64,000 nucleotides of DNA from JAWSVE01 sp050789445 (GCA_050789445.1 JAILXR010000001.1:2232001-2296000), one strand, 5' to 3'; positions 45,187 through 55,101 are shown, counted from the first letter of the stretch. Notes: generated by a model not told the origin, from the letters alone. Made by a program: numbers and translations.

Positions 45187-46434
45187 TTAAGATTTACTCG
45201 CAATCTGATGCTTATACGGATAGCGGTAATAAGAAAAAACAAGAAGTATCGAAGATAACGCTACATACACTGAGCAACCTCCAAGAATGTACGAAAGGGA
45301 AATGTCTAGATCTATTAATACACCAAATAAAATTGGCGACAAGGATGTTGCAAACACCATTATCGCAACGTTAATTGAACGTATAACACCAATATTAGCA
45401 GTTCCATACATTTCTGGCCAAAGCGAACCCGTGATAGGTGGACTTAGACCGATAGTCATCCCCATAAAAACCATCATGATAATTGCCACCCACCAACCGG
45501 GAACAAAAGCCACAAAAATTAAAGCTATCAATAAAGGTATGGAGAAGAAAGGTAGCAGTTTAACAGCGCTAAACCGATCGACTAAAACGCCAGAAGCCAA
45601 TGAACTTAGCCAATGTACAACTCCATAAGTGACGAAGCTTGTCGCTAGTAGTGTTGCAGTCCAATCTTTAGTCGTGACGATATAATCTTGATGAATAAAA
45701 ATACCTGTAGCCACAAAAGGTCCTGCCATCAAACCCGGCAAGGCGAGCCAATAACGAAAGTCTCTTAATAGCGCGCCTCTGACACCTGTCTTTTTTTTCT
45801 CGCCACCATCAATATTTTGTGGCGTTTCTATATTTGGATTAAACCTATTTAATCCACTAAATTGAACTAGCCATATCAATATAGGCAACAAAATAAAAAC
45901 AATAAAAATAGCGATAGATAAATACGTCCATCTCCATCCAAAAGCAGAAATAAAACTAACAGCTAAAATGGGAAGAACAATTTCGCCGGCAGGAAATCCT
46001 GATGAAGCAATACTCAATGCCTTTCCTCTATGAGTATCAAACGCACGCGCCATGGTTGTTGCCCCTGCATGGGGCAATAAAGCTTGTCCAAACAATCTCA
46101 ACAAGTACAAGCCAACCGTCAATACGATAAGGTTCGTCGCTTGAGAAACGATGACTGTCGCCAACGTTAAACCAACAGCTGTAAAGAAAATATATTTTTG
46201 TAATGAAATACGATCAATTAACCCCCCCAGCCAAATGACCGTAATGGCACTCACCAAAGTTGCTAATGAGTAAGCGCTACTATAGGCGCTGGCTGAAAGA
46301 TCTAATGATTGTTGAATCTCCTCACCAAAGAAGCCTACAAAAAAGGATTGGCCAAAATTTCCTCCAAAAACGGCAAGAAAGCCAAAAACTAGAGCGGCTA
46401 TAGATTGAGGTGTTGGAATTTTAAAGCCAGACAT
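45187..46434 (-). CDS. MFS transporter
   Basis: A 415-residue membrane protein of the major facilitator superfamily with about 12 segments. SGFKIPTPQSIAALVFGFLAVFGGNFGQSFFVGFFGEE at the start, then GGLIDRISLQKY (the MFS A-motif-like loop), RAFDTHRGKALSIASSGFPAGEIVLP (about 130-155). Substrate unknown. It is not obviously in an operon. Confidence 0.87.
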   Translation of the reverse strand: MSGFKIPTPQSIAALVFGFLAVFGGNFGQSFFVGFFGEEIQQSLDLSASAYSSAYSLATLVSAITVIWLGGLIDRISLQKYIFFTAVGLTLATVIVSQATNLIVLTVGLYLLRLFGQALLPHAGATTMARAFDTHRGKALSIASSGFPAGEIVLPILAVSFISAFGWRWTYLSIAIFIVFILLPILIWLVQFSGLNRFNPNIETPQNIDGGEKKKTGVRGALLRDFRYWLALPGLMAGPFVATGIFIHQDYIVTTKDWTATLLATSFVTYGVVHWLSSLASGVLVDRFSAVKLLPFFSIPLLIALIFVAFVPGWWVAIIMMVFMGMTIGLSPPITGSLWPEMYGTANIGVIRSINVAIMVFATSLSPILFGVLIDLDISLSYILGGCSVYVALSSILLVFSYYRYPYKHQIASKS

Positions 46435-46491
46435 ATAGTGAAGAGTTCTACTTTAAAGGTTTAGATAGAATGTATTAAAAGGAAAAGCCTT

Positions 46492-47658
46492 CTAAAAGTG
46501 ACGCATTGGAATTCGCTTTGTATTAAATAATTCATTTTTCAATACATACGAAACTGTTCGAGGAAACTGCTTAAAACCTTCTTTGGTTGCAGTAAAATAT
46601 TTTGGTTCTTGATCTCGAACAGCATATGCTTCATCGAGGAACCGGCCACAAGCTGGGCCATAATTTTCACCAATAGAAAACTCGAAGTAGTAATCGCCTT
46701 CTGCAATATTATCAATGATATAATTCTCTCCGCCTCTGACGTAGGCAACTAACGTCGTTTTCCCTTGGCTCGTTTTCATTTTTAAAAGGGTATCTTTTCC
46801 TGGCGGATTAGACAGAATTAATTTATGAATGCCTGTAGGGCGGTATAACGGCATTTCGCCACTTTCCGGTCTTGTCACACCGGCTGCGCGGCAAGTTTCT
46901 ATGAGTTTCTGTTCGCCCTTTCCTAGAGCCAGCTCTTCTTTTAATATGTAAGCTCCATTTTCTCCTACCTCTACAAAGTCCCAATCACCCTGCGACCTTG
47001 AAGGAACCACTGTCACATCTTCGTATTTTTCTAATGTAGCCACGACGGTTTCACTGACCGAAGGTTTGACATAAGCAGTCACCGCTCGATTAACCGCGTA
47101 TTTATTTTCTTTTTCTTGTAATTCCGTTTCCACGCCCGTGTTATTTTCAGAAAACATTAACCACAACAGAACAATAAAAAAAGAAGCTCCACAAACCCAA
47201 GCTAATTTTTGCAATAATACGGTCATTTTTACATTTCTATTGCTAAGCGCTCCATCCTTATCTTGAAAATTATTATGTAACGGATTTACATTTTCCGTCG
47301 CTCGCCTGCCTCTATTTATTTTATTTGATGCCTCACTATTTTTCTGGTCATCTGATGATAGCTGAAATACAGACTCATCTTTTTTTATCCGGTTTTTTGC
47401 AGGAACCTCACTAACTAATGCAACATAGTCAGAGTTGTTTTTTTTCCAGTCTGCCGTATTAAGATCATTTCTAGTTCTTAACCGCCCAATGGCTTTTAAG
47501 GTCTTATGCGTAATATCATAAACAACCTTTCTCTCTTTGTTCAGGAGAATAGAAAAAGCGGCTTCACGATCCTCCTCAAAACCACCCTCTATGCCATGAA
47601 TTTTAGTCGCTTGAGTTTCACCAGACGTTAGATTATTACGGCGATATAAATCCTTCAT
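46492..47658 (-). CDS. Membrane protein with J-like N-terminus and SH3 domain
   Basis: A 388-residue protein. Residues about 20-75 (DREAAFSILLNKERKVVYDITHKTLKAIGRLR) resemble the C-terminal half of a J-domain, but no HPD is present. A membrane segment follows at about 147-168, then a bacterial SH3-like domain at about 185-245 (AVNRAVTAYVKPSVSETVVATLEKYEDVTV), and a C-terminal region of unknown type with a G-rich core. Its start overlaps the stop of the upstream J-domain gene by 4 bases (ATGA), so the two are translationally coupled. The function is unknown; a cell-envelope role is possible from the SH3 domain. Confidence 0.78.
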   Translation of the reverse strand: MKDLYRRNNLTSGETQATKIHGIEGGFEEDREAAFSILLNKERKVVYDITHKTLKAIGRLRTRNDLNTADWKKNNSDYVALVSEVPAKNRIKKDESVFQLSSDDQKNSEASNKINRGRRATENVNPLHNNFQDKDGALSNRNVKMTVLLQKLAWVCGASFFIVLLWLMFSENNTGVETELQEKENKYAVNRAVTAYVKPSVSETVVATLEKYEDVTVVPSRSQGDWDFVEVGENGAYILKEELALGKGEQKLIETCRAAGVTRPESGEMPLYRPTGIHKLILSNPPGKDTLLKMKTSQGKTTLVAYVRGGENYIIDNIAEGDYYFEFSIGENYGPACGRFLDEAYAVRDQEPKYFTATKEGFKQFPRTVSYVLKNELFNTKRIPMRHF

Positions 47659-48380
47659 CTTTTCAGCACCTCATAAGCTTGCTGAACTAACAAAAAAGAC
47701 TGCTCTGCTTTTTTTCGCTTTTCCTCATCTAAGCCCTCGTGACGATCGGGATGATAGTGCTGAGCTAATCGACGATAAGCCACTTTAATATCTTTTGTGG
47801 CCATAGAGTTATTTAAACCTAAAACTTGTCGAGCCTGAGACTCAGAGAGATTTTCTAAATATTGAGACATGTTTTCAGTATTACCATTCACAATACTTTC
47901 TTCATATTCCCACCATAATGTAGAACTTGGATCTCCTAGCTCTGGTAGCAGGTCGCCAGTCGCAGTCAAAAATGCCTTATTAAGATCATCAGGATCAAAC
48001 TCAAACAGATCCAGAAAAAAACGGAGTATATAGTTTTTTGATGCAGACAGTTTTTCCTCAGCACTTGCCACATTAATGAGTAACTGAAAGAAATATTGTT
48101 GCTCATCACTGTTAAGATCATTTTTTAAGACATAACACATTTGATCCAATACATCTGAGTTCTCATCATTCAGAGCAGCTTCCGCTTTTCTTCGAAACAC
48201 AGGATTTTGAAATACTTCGTTTCCAGGTGCGCTATTATAGAACTCCACTAATTTCTGTTGTTCTTTGAGCGTAATACCTCCATCACAAACAGCCATCCAC
48301 AAAAGTCCTAGAGTCACACTCAGGTCTATTGCCTGTACTGACTCAGAAAGGTCTTCAAAAAAAACTGTGTTTGTATCCAT
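47655..48380 (-). CDS. TerB-like/J-domain protein (DjlA-like)
   Basis: A 241-residue cytosolic protein. The N-terminal part (about 1-165) is helical and resembles a TerB-like tellurite-resistance fold (LGLLWMAVCDGGITLKEQQKLVEF, ASAEEKLSASKNYILRFFLDLF). The C-terminal 65 residues are a J-domain with intact HPD (YHPDRHEGLDEEKRKKAEQSFLLVQQAYEVLKR). This order, TerB then J-domain, is that of DjlA but without the membrane segment. It probably recruits DnaK. It overlaps the downstream membrane-protein gene by 4 bases. Confidence 0.85.
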   Translation of the reverse strand: MDTNTVFFEDLSESVQAIDLSVTLGLLWMAVCDGGITLKEQQKLVEFYNSAPGNEVFQNPVFRRKAEAALNDENSDVLDQMCYVLKNDLNSDEQQYFFQLLINVASAEEKLSASKNYILRFFLDLFEFDPDDLNKAFLTATGDLLPELGDPSSTLWWEYEESIVNGNTENMSQYLENLSESQARQVLGLNNSMATKDIKVAYRRLAQHYHPDRHEGLDEEKRKKAEQSFLLVQQAYEVLKR

Positions 48381-48451
48381 AGATATAGGTCGTTGTTCTC
48401 AGAGGCAATATCAAATAATTTTTATATTCCCAGTGTATTTTTCAGCTAATT

Positions 48452-48820
48452 CTATTCAAAAGCCATTTCCACAAATGGGACGATTGAGATGTACATGATA
48501 AAACCTATAGCCGCTAAGCATAAAAATATTTTAAAAGGCTCTCTTATCACTTTCTTTAAAAAAGTTTCATGCTGATTTTTTTCAATGGCTTCTTGCTGTT
48601 CTATTTGTGCTTGCGCTAAGCGCTGTTTAGCATACTCATCTAACAACACTTTACTTTGCTCAAAATCTGCCTCTTCCTGCAGCCATATGCCTGCGACACC
48701 AATACCAAATGTTCCCATATTAGTTTCATAGTAGGCAATATGATGATCCGACAATATCGACCGGATCTCATTTGCTTCATCTTCAGGAACGTTATTTAGC
48801 TTTATGAGTAGTTTGTTCAT
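48452..48820 (-). CDS. DUF6164 family protein
   Basis: A 122-residue protein. The N-terminal MNKLLIKLNNVPEDEANEIRSILSDHHIAYYETNMGTFGIGVAGIWLQ (about 1-50) is typical of DUF6164 (a DUF2007-like binding fold). A C-terminal membrane segment (about 95-115) ends in VPFVEMAFE. Function unknown. It lies 18 bases after the ABC-2 permease gene on the same strand, and is probably cotranscribed with it. Confidence 0.82.
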   Translation of the reverse strand: MNKLLIKLNNVPEDEANEIRSILSDHHIAYYETNMGTFGIGVAGIWLQEEADFEQSKVLLDEYAKQRLAQAQIEQQEAIEKNQHETFLKKVIREPFKIFLCLAAIGFIMYISIVPFVEMAFE

Positions 48821-48838
48821 AGTGGGAGCTTGGACTAT

Positions 48839-49600
48839 TTAAGAGCGTAGACGATAACCTGTTTTAAAAATCCAACCGACGATACCCATGCATATTCCCA
48901 AGAATATAAAAATCATCGCTATGCTAATACCCACATCAACATCAGCTATTTCGTAAAAACTCCACCGAAATCCACTAACCAGATAGAGCACAGGGTTAAA
49001 CAAAGTGATTTTTTGCCACATTTCTGGAAGCATGTCGATCGAATAAAAACTGCCGCCTAAAAATACTAGAGGAGTCACAACCAGCATTGGTATGAGCTGA
49101 AGCTTTTCAAAGTTATCTGCCCAAATTCCAATAATAAAACCGAATAAACTAAAAGAAATTGCAGTTAACACCAAAAACATCAGCATTAAAAATGGATGTC
49201 GAATTTCTAATGGCACAAAAAACGATGCTGTTATTAATATAATAACACCCAAAATAATTGATTTGCTTGCAGCAGCGCCAACATAACCCAAAACGATTTC
49301 CCAAACAGAAATGGGTGCTGACAACACTTCATAAATTGTTCCACTAAATTTTGGAAAATAAATACCGAATGAAGCATTCGATAAACTTTGAGTTAGCAAT
49401 GAGAGCATCACTAAACCTGGAACTAAAAATGCGCCATAGGAAACACCACCAACTTCATCAATCCGAGAGCCAATCGCAGCTCCAAACACAACAAAGTAAA
49501 GCGATGTTGATAAAACAGGCGACACTATGCTTTGAAGAATGGTTCGCCACATTCTTGCCATTTCAAACGAATAAATTGCTTTCACTGCATGAAAATTCAT
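48839..49600 (-). CDS. ABC-2 type exporter permease (YadH-like)
   Basis: A 253-residue integral membrane protein with six segments and the ABC-2 signature around LSAPISVWEIVLGYVGAA (about 90-107) and a final GYRLRS. It follows the ATP-binding protein gene by 2 bases and should form the exporter with it. The YadGH family has no fixed substrate; drug, polysaccharide or lipid export are the usual suggestions. Confidence 0.9.
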   Translation of the reverse strand: MNFHAVKAIYSFEMARMWRTILQSIVSPVLSTSLYFVVFGAAIGSRIDEVGGVSYGAFLVPGLVMLSLLTQSLSNASFGIYFPKFSGTIYEVLSAPISVWEIVLGYVGAAASKSIILGVIILITASFFVPLEIRHPFLMLMFLVLTAISFSLFGFIIGIWADNFEKLQLIPMLVVTPLVFLGGSFYSIDMLPEMWQKITLFNPVLYLVSGFRWSFYEIADVDVGISIAMIFIFLGICMGIVGWIFKTGYRLRS

Positions 49601-49602
49601 AA

Positions 49603-50538
49603 TTAACTCTGCGACGCCTCACTAACTAATTGAACAAAAATATCTTCAAGTGAACTTTGATTTGATTCGATATCTACTATCGTAATCCCTGCAGCACGAA
49701 GCTTATCGATCAAGTCAGCAATACCTGCATCACCATCTTGAGTGCTATAGCTATACACTAGCTGTTTACCACTATCTGTTATTTCCAATTCTAGGCCGCT
49801 TAAATCTTTCGGCAGCTCCGATACCGCATTTTCTAGCATCAAGGATAATTGCTTTTTTCCCAACTTTTGCATAAGTTGTTTTTTTTCTTCAACTAAAACA
49901 ACTTGGCCCTTATTAATAATTCCAATTCTATCTGCTATTTCTTCAGCTTCTTCTATGTAATGTGTTGTTAGTATAATAGTAACACCTGACTCTCTTAATT
50001 TTTTAACTACGGCCCACATATCTTTTCGCAACTCAACATCTACACCAGCTGTCGGTTCGTCAAGAAACAAAACCGTAGGCTCATGTGATAATGCTTTTGC
50101 AATAAGAACACGTCGCTTCATCCCTCCCGATAACGTCATGATCATGCTGTCTTTTTTGTCCCATAAAGATAATGAACGTAGAACTTCTTCGATGTATTGA
50201 GCGTTCGGCGCTTTTCCAAACAGACCGCGACTTAAACTAACGGTACTCCAAACAGTTTCAAAAGCATCTGTCGTTAGCTCCTGAGGAACAAGGCCGATCA
50301 TTGAGCGTGTTTTTCGAAAGTCTTTTACAATATCAAAACCGCCGACATGAACTGTCCCCGTTGAAGGGCTAACGATTCCACAAACGGTAGAAATAAGAGT
50401 TGTCTTACCGGCTCCATTGGGCCCAAGAAGTGCAATGATTTCTCCTTTCAAAATATCGAGATTGATATCATTAAGCGCTTGAAATCCGCCATTATAAACT
50501 TTTGACACGTTGGAAATAGAAACAATAGGTTCAATCAT
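49603..50538 (-). CDS. ABC exporter ATP-binding protein (YadG-like)
   Basis: A 311-residue ATPase. Walker A GPNGAGKTTL (about 38-47), Q-loop VPQELT, signature LSGGMKRRV (about 138-146), Walker B VLFLDEPTAGVD (about 158-169), and H-loop TTHYIEEAEE are all intact. The C-terminal regulatory part reads SNQSSLEDIFVQLVSE. It powers the permease encoded 2 bases downstream. The preceding intergenic part (50539-50791) shows no clear regulatory site. Confidence 0.92.
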   Translation of the reverse strand: MIEPIVSISNVSKVYNGGFQALNDINLDILKGEIIALLGPNGAGKTTLISTVCGIVSPSTGTVHVGGFDIVKDFRKTRSMIGLVPQELTTDAFETVWSTVSLSRGLFGKAPNAQYIEEVLRSLSLWDKKDSMIMTLSGGMKRRVLIAKALSHEPTVLFLDEPTAGVDVELRKDMWAVVKKLRESGVTIILTTHYIEEAEEIADRIGIINKGQVVLVEEKKQLMQKLGKKQLSLMLENAVSELPKDLSGLELEITDSGKQLVYSYSTQDGDAGIADLIDKLRAAGITIVDIESNQSSLEDIFVQLVSEASQS

Positions 50539-50791
50539 CTGTCACTCACTAATTTACATCTTGCTTTTATCTGACTATGTAGGAATCTCTTTAAGATACG
50601 GTCTAACATTTACCACCATAGGGTTTGGCTTGACTATCAAAATATATTTTTAAAGGCTGTACGAATTGATACGGAAAATTAAAAACGAATACTATTTGAG
50701 AGTGGCTGGTTAACAATATCCATACAAAAAACTGTTTACTAATAACTCTTTATCAGGAACTTACATCATGATTCTCTACTAAAAGAAAAAA

Positions 50792-52315
50792 TCATTCCGA
50801 CATATCATTTCCATTCAAACCACAAGACTGATCCCGTCCATTATTTTTTGCCATATACAAAGCCCGATCGGCTCTACGAATTAAGGCGCGCCCCTCATCA
50901 TCGCCATCAGGTATCATTGAAGCAAAACCAACAGACACCGTTAGATAAGAACTAATCTTCGATCCAATATGTAAAAATTTAGCATCTCTTATGTTATTTA
51001 ATAATTCGTCCGCTACCAATTGAGTTTGCTCATAATCATTACCAGGCAATAATACAATAAATTCTTCCCCACCATATCGTGCCACAAAATCGTCGGGGCG
51101 CTTCAATGATGTTTTAATTATATTTGCCACATTTTTTAAACATAAATCACCTGCAGCATGCCCATACTGATCGTTATACTTTTTAAAATAATCAATATCT
51201 ATATAAAGAATACCAAGGTGTTCTTTTTTTCGTAATAAACTACGCCATTCCTGTAAAAAACGTTCTTCGAAATATCGCCTATTAGGAATTTCAGTCAGCT
51301 CGTCAATAGTTGCCAAACGCATTGCTTCGTCTGTACGTCTGTAAACTCGGTTATAAGCCCAGACAAACACAAATAAAATAGCAACCATTGCAGCCAGTAA
51401 TACTCCACGCTGCCGCAATACGGGATAAAATTCTCTTTGGGCTGCTTCTTTCGTAAAAGTCACGATAGCTACTAATTCTTTAGAGTCCGTCCAAGTAAAA
51501 CCCGCCCTACGATTTTTTTGATCGTATGGACTATTATCTAAAATAAATTTTCCACGAAGGTCCTCTTTGATAGCGGAAAAAGATTTTTCTTTGGAAAAAT
51601 CAATATGTTGAAATTTTTCATCAAAAGGAAAACGATAACTCCAATGCCCCCGAAGGTTAGCCAAAATTATGCTGCTTCCCCCTTTTAAACCCAGCTGCTT
51701 ATAAAAAGTTTCGAATGCGTCGGTTCGAGTTGTAATACCAATAACACCATTGAAATTCCCATTAATATCGTTTAACCGCAAAGTCTGAAAAACCACCCAG
51801 CGATTTGTTAACCGCGATTGCATAGATCCACTATACAACACAGACGAGCTCGAGTTTTGTCGATGATATGAAAAATAAAACCGATCGCTTGCTAGAATTT
51901 CTGGTGTTGGGTTTGAATAACTTGTCACTTTCACCACTCCATCCACATCGACCCAAAATAAATCATGAGGTGAAGCATTAACTCCTGTCTGATTAAACGT
52001 TGAAATCACTTCTCGAAACATTTTATATACAGAATCGGTATTCAGTTCTTTCTTACCTATCAGCTCTTTTTCTTGCTCCTCGATTTTTTCAAGGGCAAAA
52101 CGCAATGTAATTTCTGCTGAACGGAACTCTGCTTCTGCTTGTTTGATGAGCGTTAGGGAAAGTGTCTCTAAGTTTTCGTCGATTACCTTTAAATGTTGCT
52201 GGTAACTTAAATAGAATTGTATACAGGAAGAAAAAACCAATAGGACAATGACGGCCAACGAAACCCCGAGCCAATTACGACGAGCTTTTTGTAATTCTTC
52301 ACGCTGTCCGTACAA
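50792..52315 (-). CDS. Membrane sensor diguanylate cyclase
   Basis: A 507-residue protein with membrane segments at about 15-37 and about 300-320 enclosing a periplasmic dCache/CHASE-like sensor domain (GVIGITTRTDAFETFYKQLGLKGGSSIILANLRGHW). The GGDEF domain (about 335-500) keeps GGEEF in ARYGGEEFIVLLPG, so cyclase activity is likely. RPDD five residues before it is a canonical I-site. It makes c-di-GMP in response to an external signal, ligand unknown. A single gene, unlinked to the other c-di-GMP gene at 5014. Confidence 0.92.
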   Translation of the reverse strand: MYGQREELQKARRNWLGVSLAVIVLLVFSSCIQFYLSYQQHLKVIDENLETLSLTLIKQAEAEFRSAEITLRFALEKIEEQEKELIGKKELNTDSVYKMFREVISTFNQTGVNASPHDLFWVDVDGVVKVTSYSNPTPEILASDRFYFSYHRQNSSSSVLYSGSMQSRLTNRWVVFQTLRLNDINGNFNGVIGITTRTDAFETFYKQLGLKGGSSIILANLRGHWSYRFPFDEKFQHIDFSKEKSFSAIKEDLRGKFILDNSPYDQKNRRAGFTWTDSKELVAIVTFTKEAAQREFYPVLRQRGVLLAAMVAILFVFVWAYNRVYRRTDEAMRLATIDELTEIPNRRYFEERFLQEWRSLLRKKEHLGILYIDIDYFKKYNDQYGHAAGDLCLKNVANIIKTSLKRPDDFVARYGGEEFIVLLPGNDYEQTQLVADELLNNIRDAKFLHIGSKISSYLTVSVGFASMIPDGDDEGRALIRRADRALYMAKNNGRDQSCGLNGNDMSE

Positions 52316-52618
52316 ATGATGTCCTACTGTGTTGGGGGTAAATTATTCACTTATAGTTTTCATTGATGAATGCAATATAACGGTATTTGCCTTGGCGGAT
52401 CATTTTCTCGGATTTCGCTTATATGAACCCTTCCACTCACAAACATTGCTTAGCAATTAACCAAGTAGTATAAATATCTACATACCATAAAGGTAGCCTG
52501 ATATTGGCTAAATTACTGTAAACATTGAATTTTTAGACAAGAGACATTATTACACATGCTAACAGCAGATTCAGAAAAGTCTTAGCTAAAATAAAAAGCC
52601 GCTAACGATTGAACCTAA
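52316..52618. other. Intergenic region
   Basis: AT-rich 303-base stretch upstream of the leftward cyclase gene and downstream of the alcohol dehydrogenase gene. No terminator or operator was recognised; the cyclase promoter should lie here. Confidence 0.35.
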
Positions 52619-53854
52619 TCAAAGAGCTAGCTTCAAAATAGCTATAACATCATTTAATTCAGTTATTTTACGTGGATTTCGACGAGTCACGGGATGCTGT
52701 ATCGCTCTCTCAGCCACTTTTTGTAGCAATTCATCATTAATATCGTCGTCAATAACCTCATGTAGAGAATTTGGCAGACCCAGACGTTTTATCAATTCAC
52801 GAACAATAGCCCCCGCAGAGTCTCCAGGACGACCAAATGCTTTACTAATTAGCCGCTGCTGTTCAGCACAATCTTGCCGATTCCAGTGAAGTACAGCAGG
52901 AAGAAGAACGCATGATGCATATCCATGGGGGACATTAAACATTTCAGTTAAAACATACCCAATACCATGGCTTGCGCCATGAGGTACCCGCCCTAAGCCT
53001 GAACAAGCAAAATTTTCAGCTTGCTGCGCAAGTACTCTTGCGCTGTTATCTGAATAGTTAATACTTAATGAAGGCAGGCATTCGCTGAATAATGTTAAAG
53101 AATGTAGAAATCTTTCATCTAAATATGAGTTTGATTTTTTTGAGCATAGACTTTCTATCGCATGATCTATTGATCTAATCGCCGAACTAAACCACAACCA
53201 TTTTGGAGTTTCACTCGCAAGACCGGAATGATAAAAAATGACACTCGGGTACAAAGAACAATCTCTATAACCTTCTTTTCGTCCTGACATATTATCCTGA
53301 ACACTCGCCGATTCACTATAACTAGCACCTGATAAAGTCGTTGGAATTGATATTATCGATAAACCAGGACTCGCTTTCACTGATTCATTAGTATTCAGAT
53401 CAGGCTCCGTTAATTTTAATGATTTATCTTTTTTCCCAGATAAATCACCAGCAGTTCCATTTGAAAACTTTGCATATCGTTGCATTTCTGACTTAGAAAA
53501 AGCTTGCTTGTGAATACAAAAACTTATTATTTTTACAACATCAATAACTGAGCCGCCTCCCACAGCAATTAAACAATCAACTCCATCAGCATCAAGCTCT
53601 TTCGCCACATCTAAAATGAATTGACGCTGATTGTTTTTTGTAGAGGACGAGTAAAATTTGAAATTGCTTTGGGCACATAAATTCTCTAACAATATATCTT
53701 TAAGAAAATCTATATGGTCAATTAATGAGTGAGAAGCAATAACTGCAATTTTCTTTTTGCCTGTTTTATTTAAATAGCTATTTAAATCTTTAGCTAAGTT
53801 ATAGCTCACCGCTACAGCTTCAGCTGACGACAAAGAACGTTCAAAAGTCATATG
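52619..53854 (-). CDS. Iron-containing alcohol dehydrogenase family protein
   Basis: I favour the internal Met at 53854 (MHMTFERSLSSAEA), giving about 411 residues. The NAD site is GGGSVIDVVK (about 95-104). The metal region reads SIDHAIESL and, further on, GASHGIGYVLTEMFNVPHGYASCVLLPAVLHWN. In FucO-type enzymes the Asp lies four residues before the His of HAIE; here that position is Arg and Asp is shifted, as in maleylacetate-reductase-like members that lack a bound metal. An extra 40-residue insert (about 115-155) is unusual. Function is uncertain: an alcohol dehydrogenase, or a maleylacetate reductase-like enzyme. Confidence 0.78.
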   Translation of the reverse strand, partial: HMTFERSLSSAEAVAVSYNLAKDLNSYLNKTGKKKIAVIASHSLIDHIDFLKDILLENLCAQSNFKFYSSSTKNNQRQFILDVAKELDADGVDCLIAVGGGSVIDVVKIISFCIHKQAFSKSEMQRYAKFSNGTAGDLSGKKDKSLKLTEPDLNTNESVKASPGLSIISIPTTLSGASYSESASVQDNMSGRKEGYRDCSLYPSVIFYHSGLASETPKWLWFSSAIRSIDHAIESLCSKKSNSYLDERFLHSLTLFSECLPSLSINYSDNSARVLAQQAENFACSGLGRVPHGASHGIGYVLTEMFNVPHGYASCVLLPAVLHWNRQDCAEQQRLISKAFGRPGDSAGAIVRELIKRLGLPNSLHEVIDDDINDELLQKVAERAIQHPVTRRNPRKITELNDVIAILKLAL

Positions 53855-54190
53855 CATAATAATTTGTAACCATAAAAATAAAAAAATCAAAGCATCATAA
53901 GATTAAGACTCAGTAAATATGGGGCTTGTGACATAAGACACTAGATGACTTTCACGAATCAGCAGCAATTCACGTATAGTGCAAGTTGAAAACCACCTAT
54001 TTTAAGGCAAGACGACACACGTCACACGATTGTAAATTTTACAGCATTTTACAAAAAACACATTTAAAAAAAATAACTCAGTGTTATTATGCGCACCGAA
54101 GCTGGATATCCAACTAACTATAGGCTCATGAGGGTCACCCAGCTTCAACTTAGGGTACTGAAAACAAAAATTCAAATGATGGAGTGTAAC
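53855..54190. other. Intergenic region with small palindrome
   Basis: TGTAAATTTTACA (54031-54043) is a 13-base palindrome. GAAGCTGG (54098-54105) and CCAGCTTC (54139-54146) could form a hairpin in the leader of the DUF481 gene. A reading frame extending the DUF481 gene to 54089 passes through it but is less likely than the GTG start at 54191. Confidence 0.4.
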
Positions 54191-54943
54191 GTGAAAAAAA
54201 CTTTTTTATTAGGCTGCATATGCGCACTTAGTGCAACTTCTACTCTAGCTGATGGCTGGGCTGGTAAAGGCGAATTAGGTTTCGTTGATGTTAGCGGAAA
54301 CAGTGAATCGCGCTCTCTCAACGGTGCAATAACATTGGAAAAAACTGCTGACCAATGGAAACATATTGCTAAAATAACTGCTCTTCAATCATCTACTGAT
54401 GGAGACACAAGCGGAGAAAGCTATTCAGCAGGATGGAGATCCGAATATTCTTTTGATGCTCGCCTTTATGGCTTTGGTGACTTCCGATTCTTCGAAGACA
54501 AATTTGATTCTTTCGATGAAATCTACACTTTAGCGTTTGGTGTTGGCTACCGCGTCATTATGGAAGAAGATGTTACTTGGAATGTATCCGCTGGTATCGG
54601 GTATCGCGACACAACATTAAATGAAGTGACAGAAGTGCGCGCTCCTATAACAAATATTCTTCTATCAAGAACAACCACTCACGAAGACATCAGTGGCGCT
54701 ACGCTTTTATTAGAGTCTGACTACAAACACAAGCTAAGCGAAACAACTAACTTCGAAAACTATACTCGTATTGAACCAACTAGCGACAATACTTTTGTTC
54801 AAAACGTTACAGGTTTAAGTGTATCTATCAATAATGCATTGGCATTAAAAGTAGGCTATGACGTTCGGTATAATACTGATCCTGCTAAAGGATTTAAAAG
54901 CACCGATCGTATTACTTCAGTTAACGTAGTGTATTCTTTCTAA
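54191..54943 (+). CDS. DUF481 outer-membrane protein
   Basis: I start at the GTG at 54191 (MKKTFLLGCICALSATSTLADGW, read as Met), with GGAG six bases upstream, giving 250 residues with a clean signal peptide (cleavage after TLA). The mature part begins GKGELGFVDVSGNSESRSLNG and continues as a beta-barrel of the YdiY/DUF481 type, ending in DRITSVNVVYSF with terminal Phe. Family members are salt- or acid-induced outer-membrane proteins of unknown role. A terminator follows at 54994-55029. Confidence 0.87.
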   Translation: MKKTFLLGCICALSATSTLADGWAGKGELGFVDVSGNSESRSLNGAITLEKTADQWKHIAKITALQSSTDGDTSGESYSAGWRSEYSFDARLYGFGDFRFFEDKFDSFDEIYTLAFGVGYRVIMEEDVTWNVSAGIGYRDTTLNEVTEVRAPITNILLSRTTTHEDISGATLLLESDYKHKLSETTNFENYTRIEPTSDNTFVQNVTGLSVSINNALALKVGYDVRYNTDPAKGFKSTDRITSVNVVYSF

Positions 54944-54993
54944 TACTGATTTTATTGCTAAGCTAACTCTTAAGTTTAATAAACGATTAGAGT

Positions 54994-55029
54994 AAAAAAG
55001 GCGTACTTTTAACAAAGTGCGCCTTTTTT
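54994..55029 (+). terminator. Rho-independent terminator of the DUF481 gene
   Basis: GGCGTACTTT (55000-55009) pairs with AAAGTGCGCC (55014-55023) with one G-T wobble and an AACA loop, followed by TTTTTT on the plus strand. It lies about 50 bases after the DUF481 stop. A-rich sequence on the left side could also let it act on the opposite strand. Confidence 0.85.
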
Positions 55030-55101
55030 GTCTCTGACAATTAATAAATATCAAGGTAGGCTTTCTGGGTTTTAATTCATCGAGAAAACAGTTAACACTG
55101 T

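Noticed and set aside
45138..45374. Plus-strand open frame of 78 codons
   Set aside because: Lies mostly antisense to the MFS gene and overlaps the end of the lipoprotein gene.
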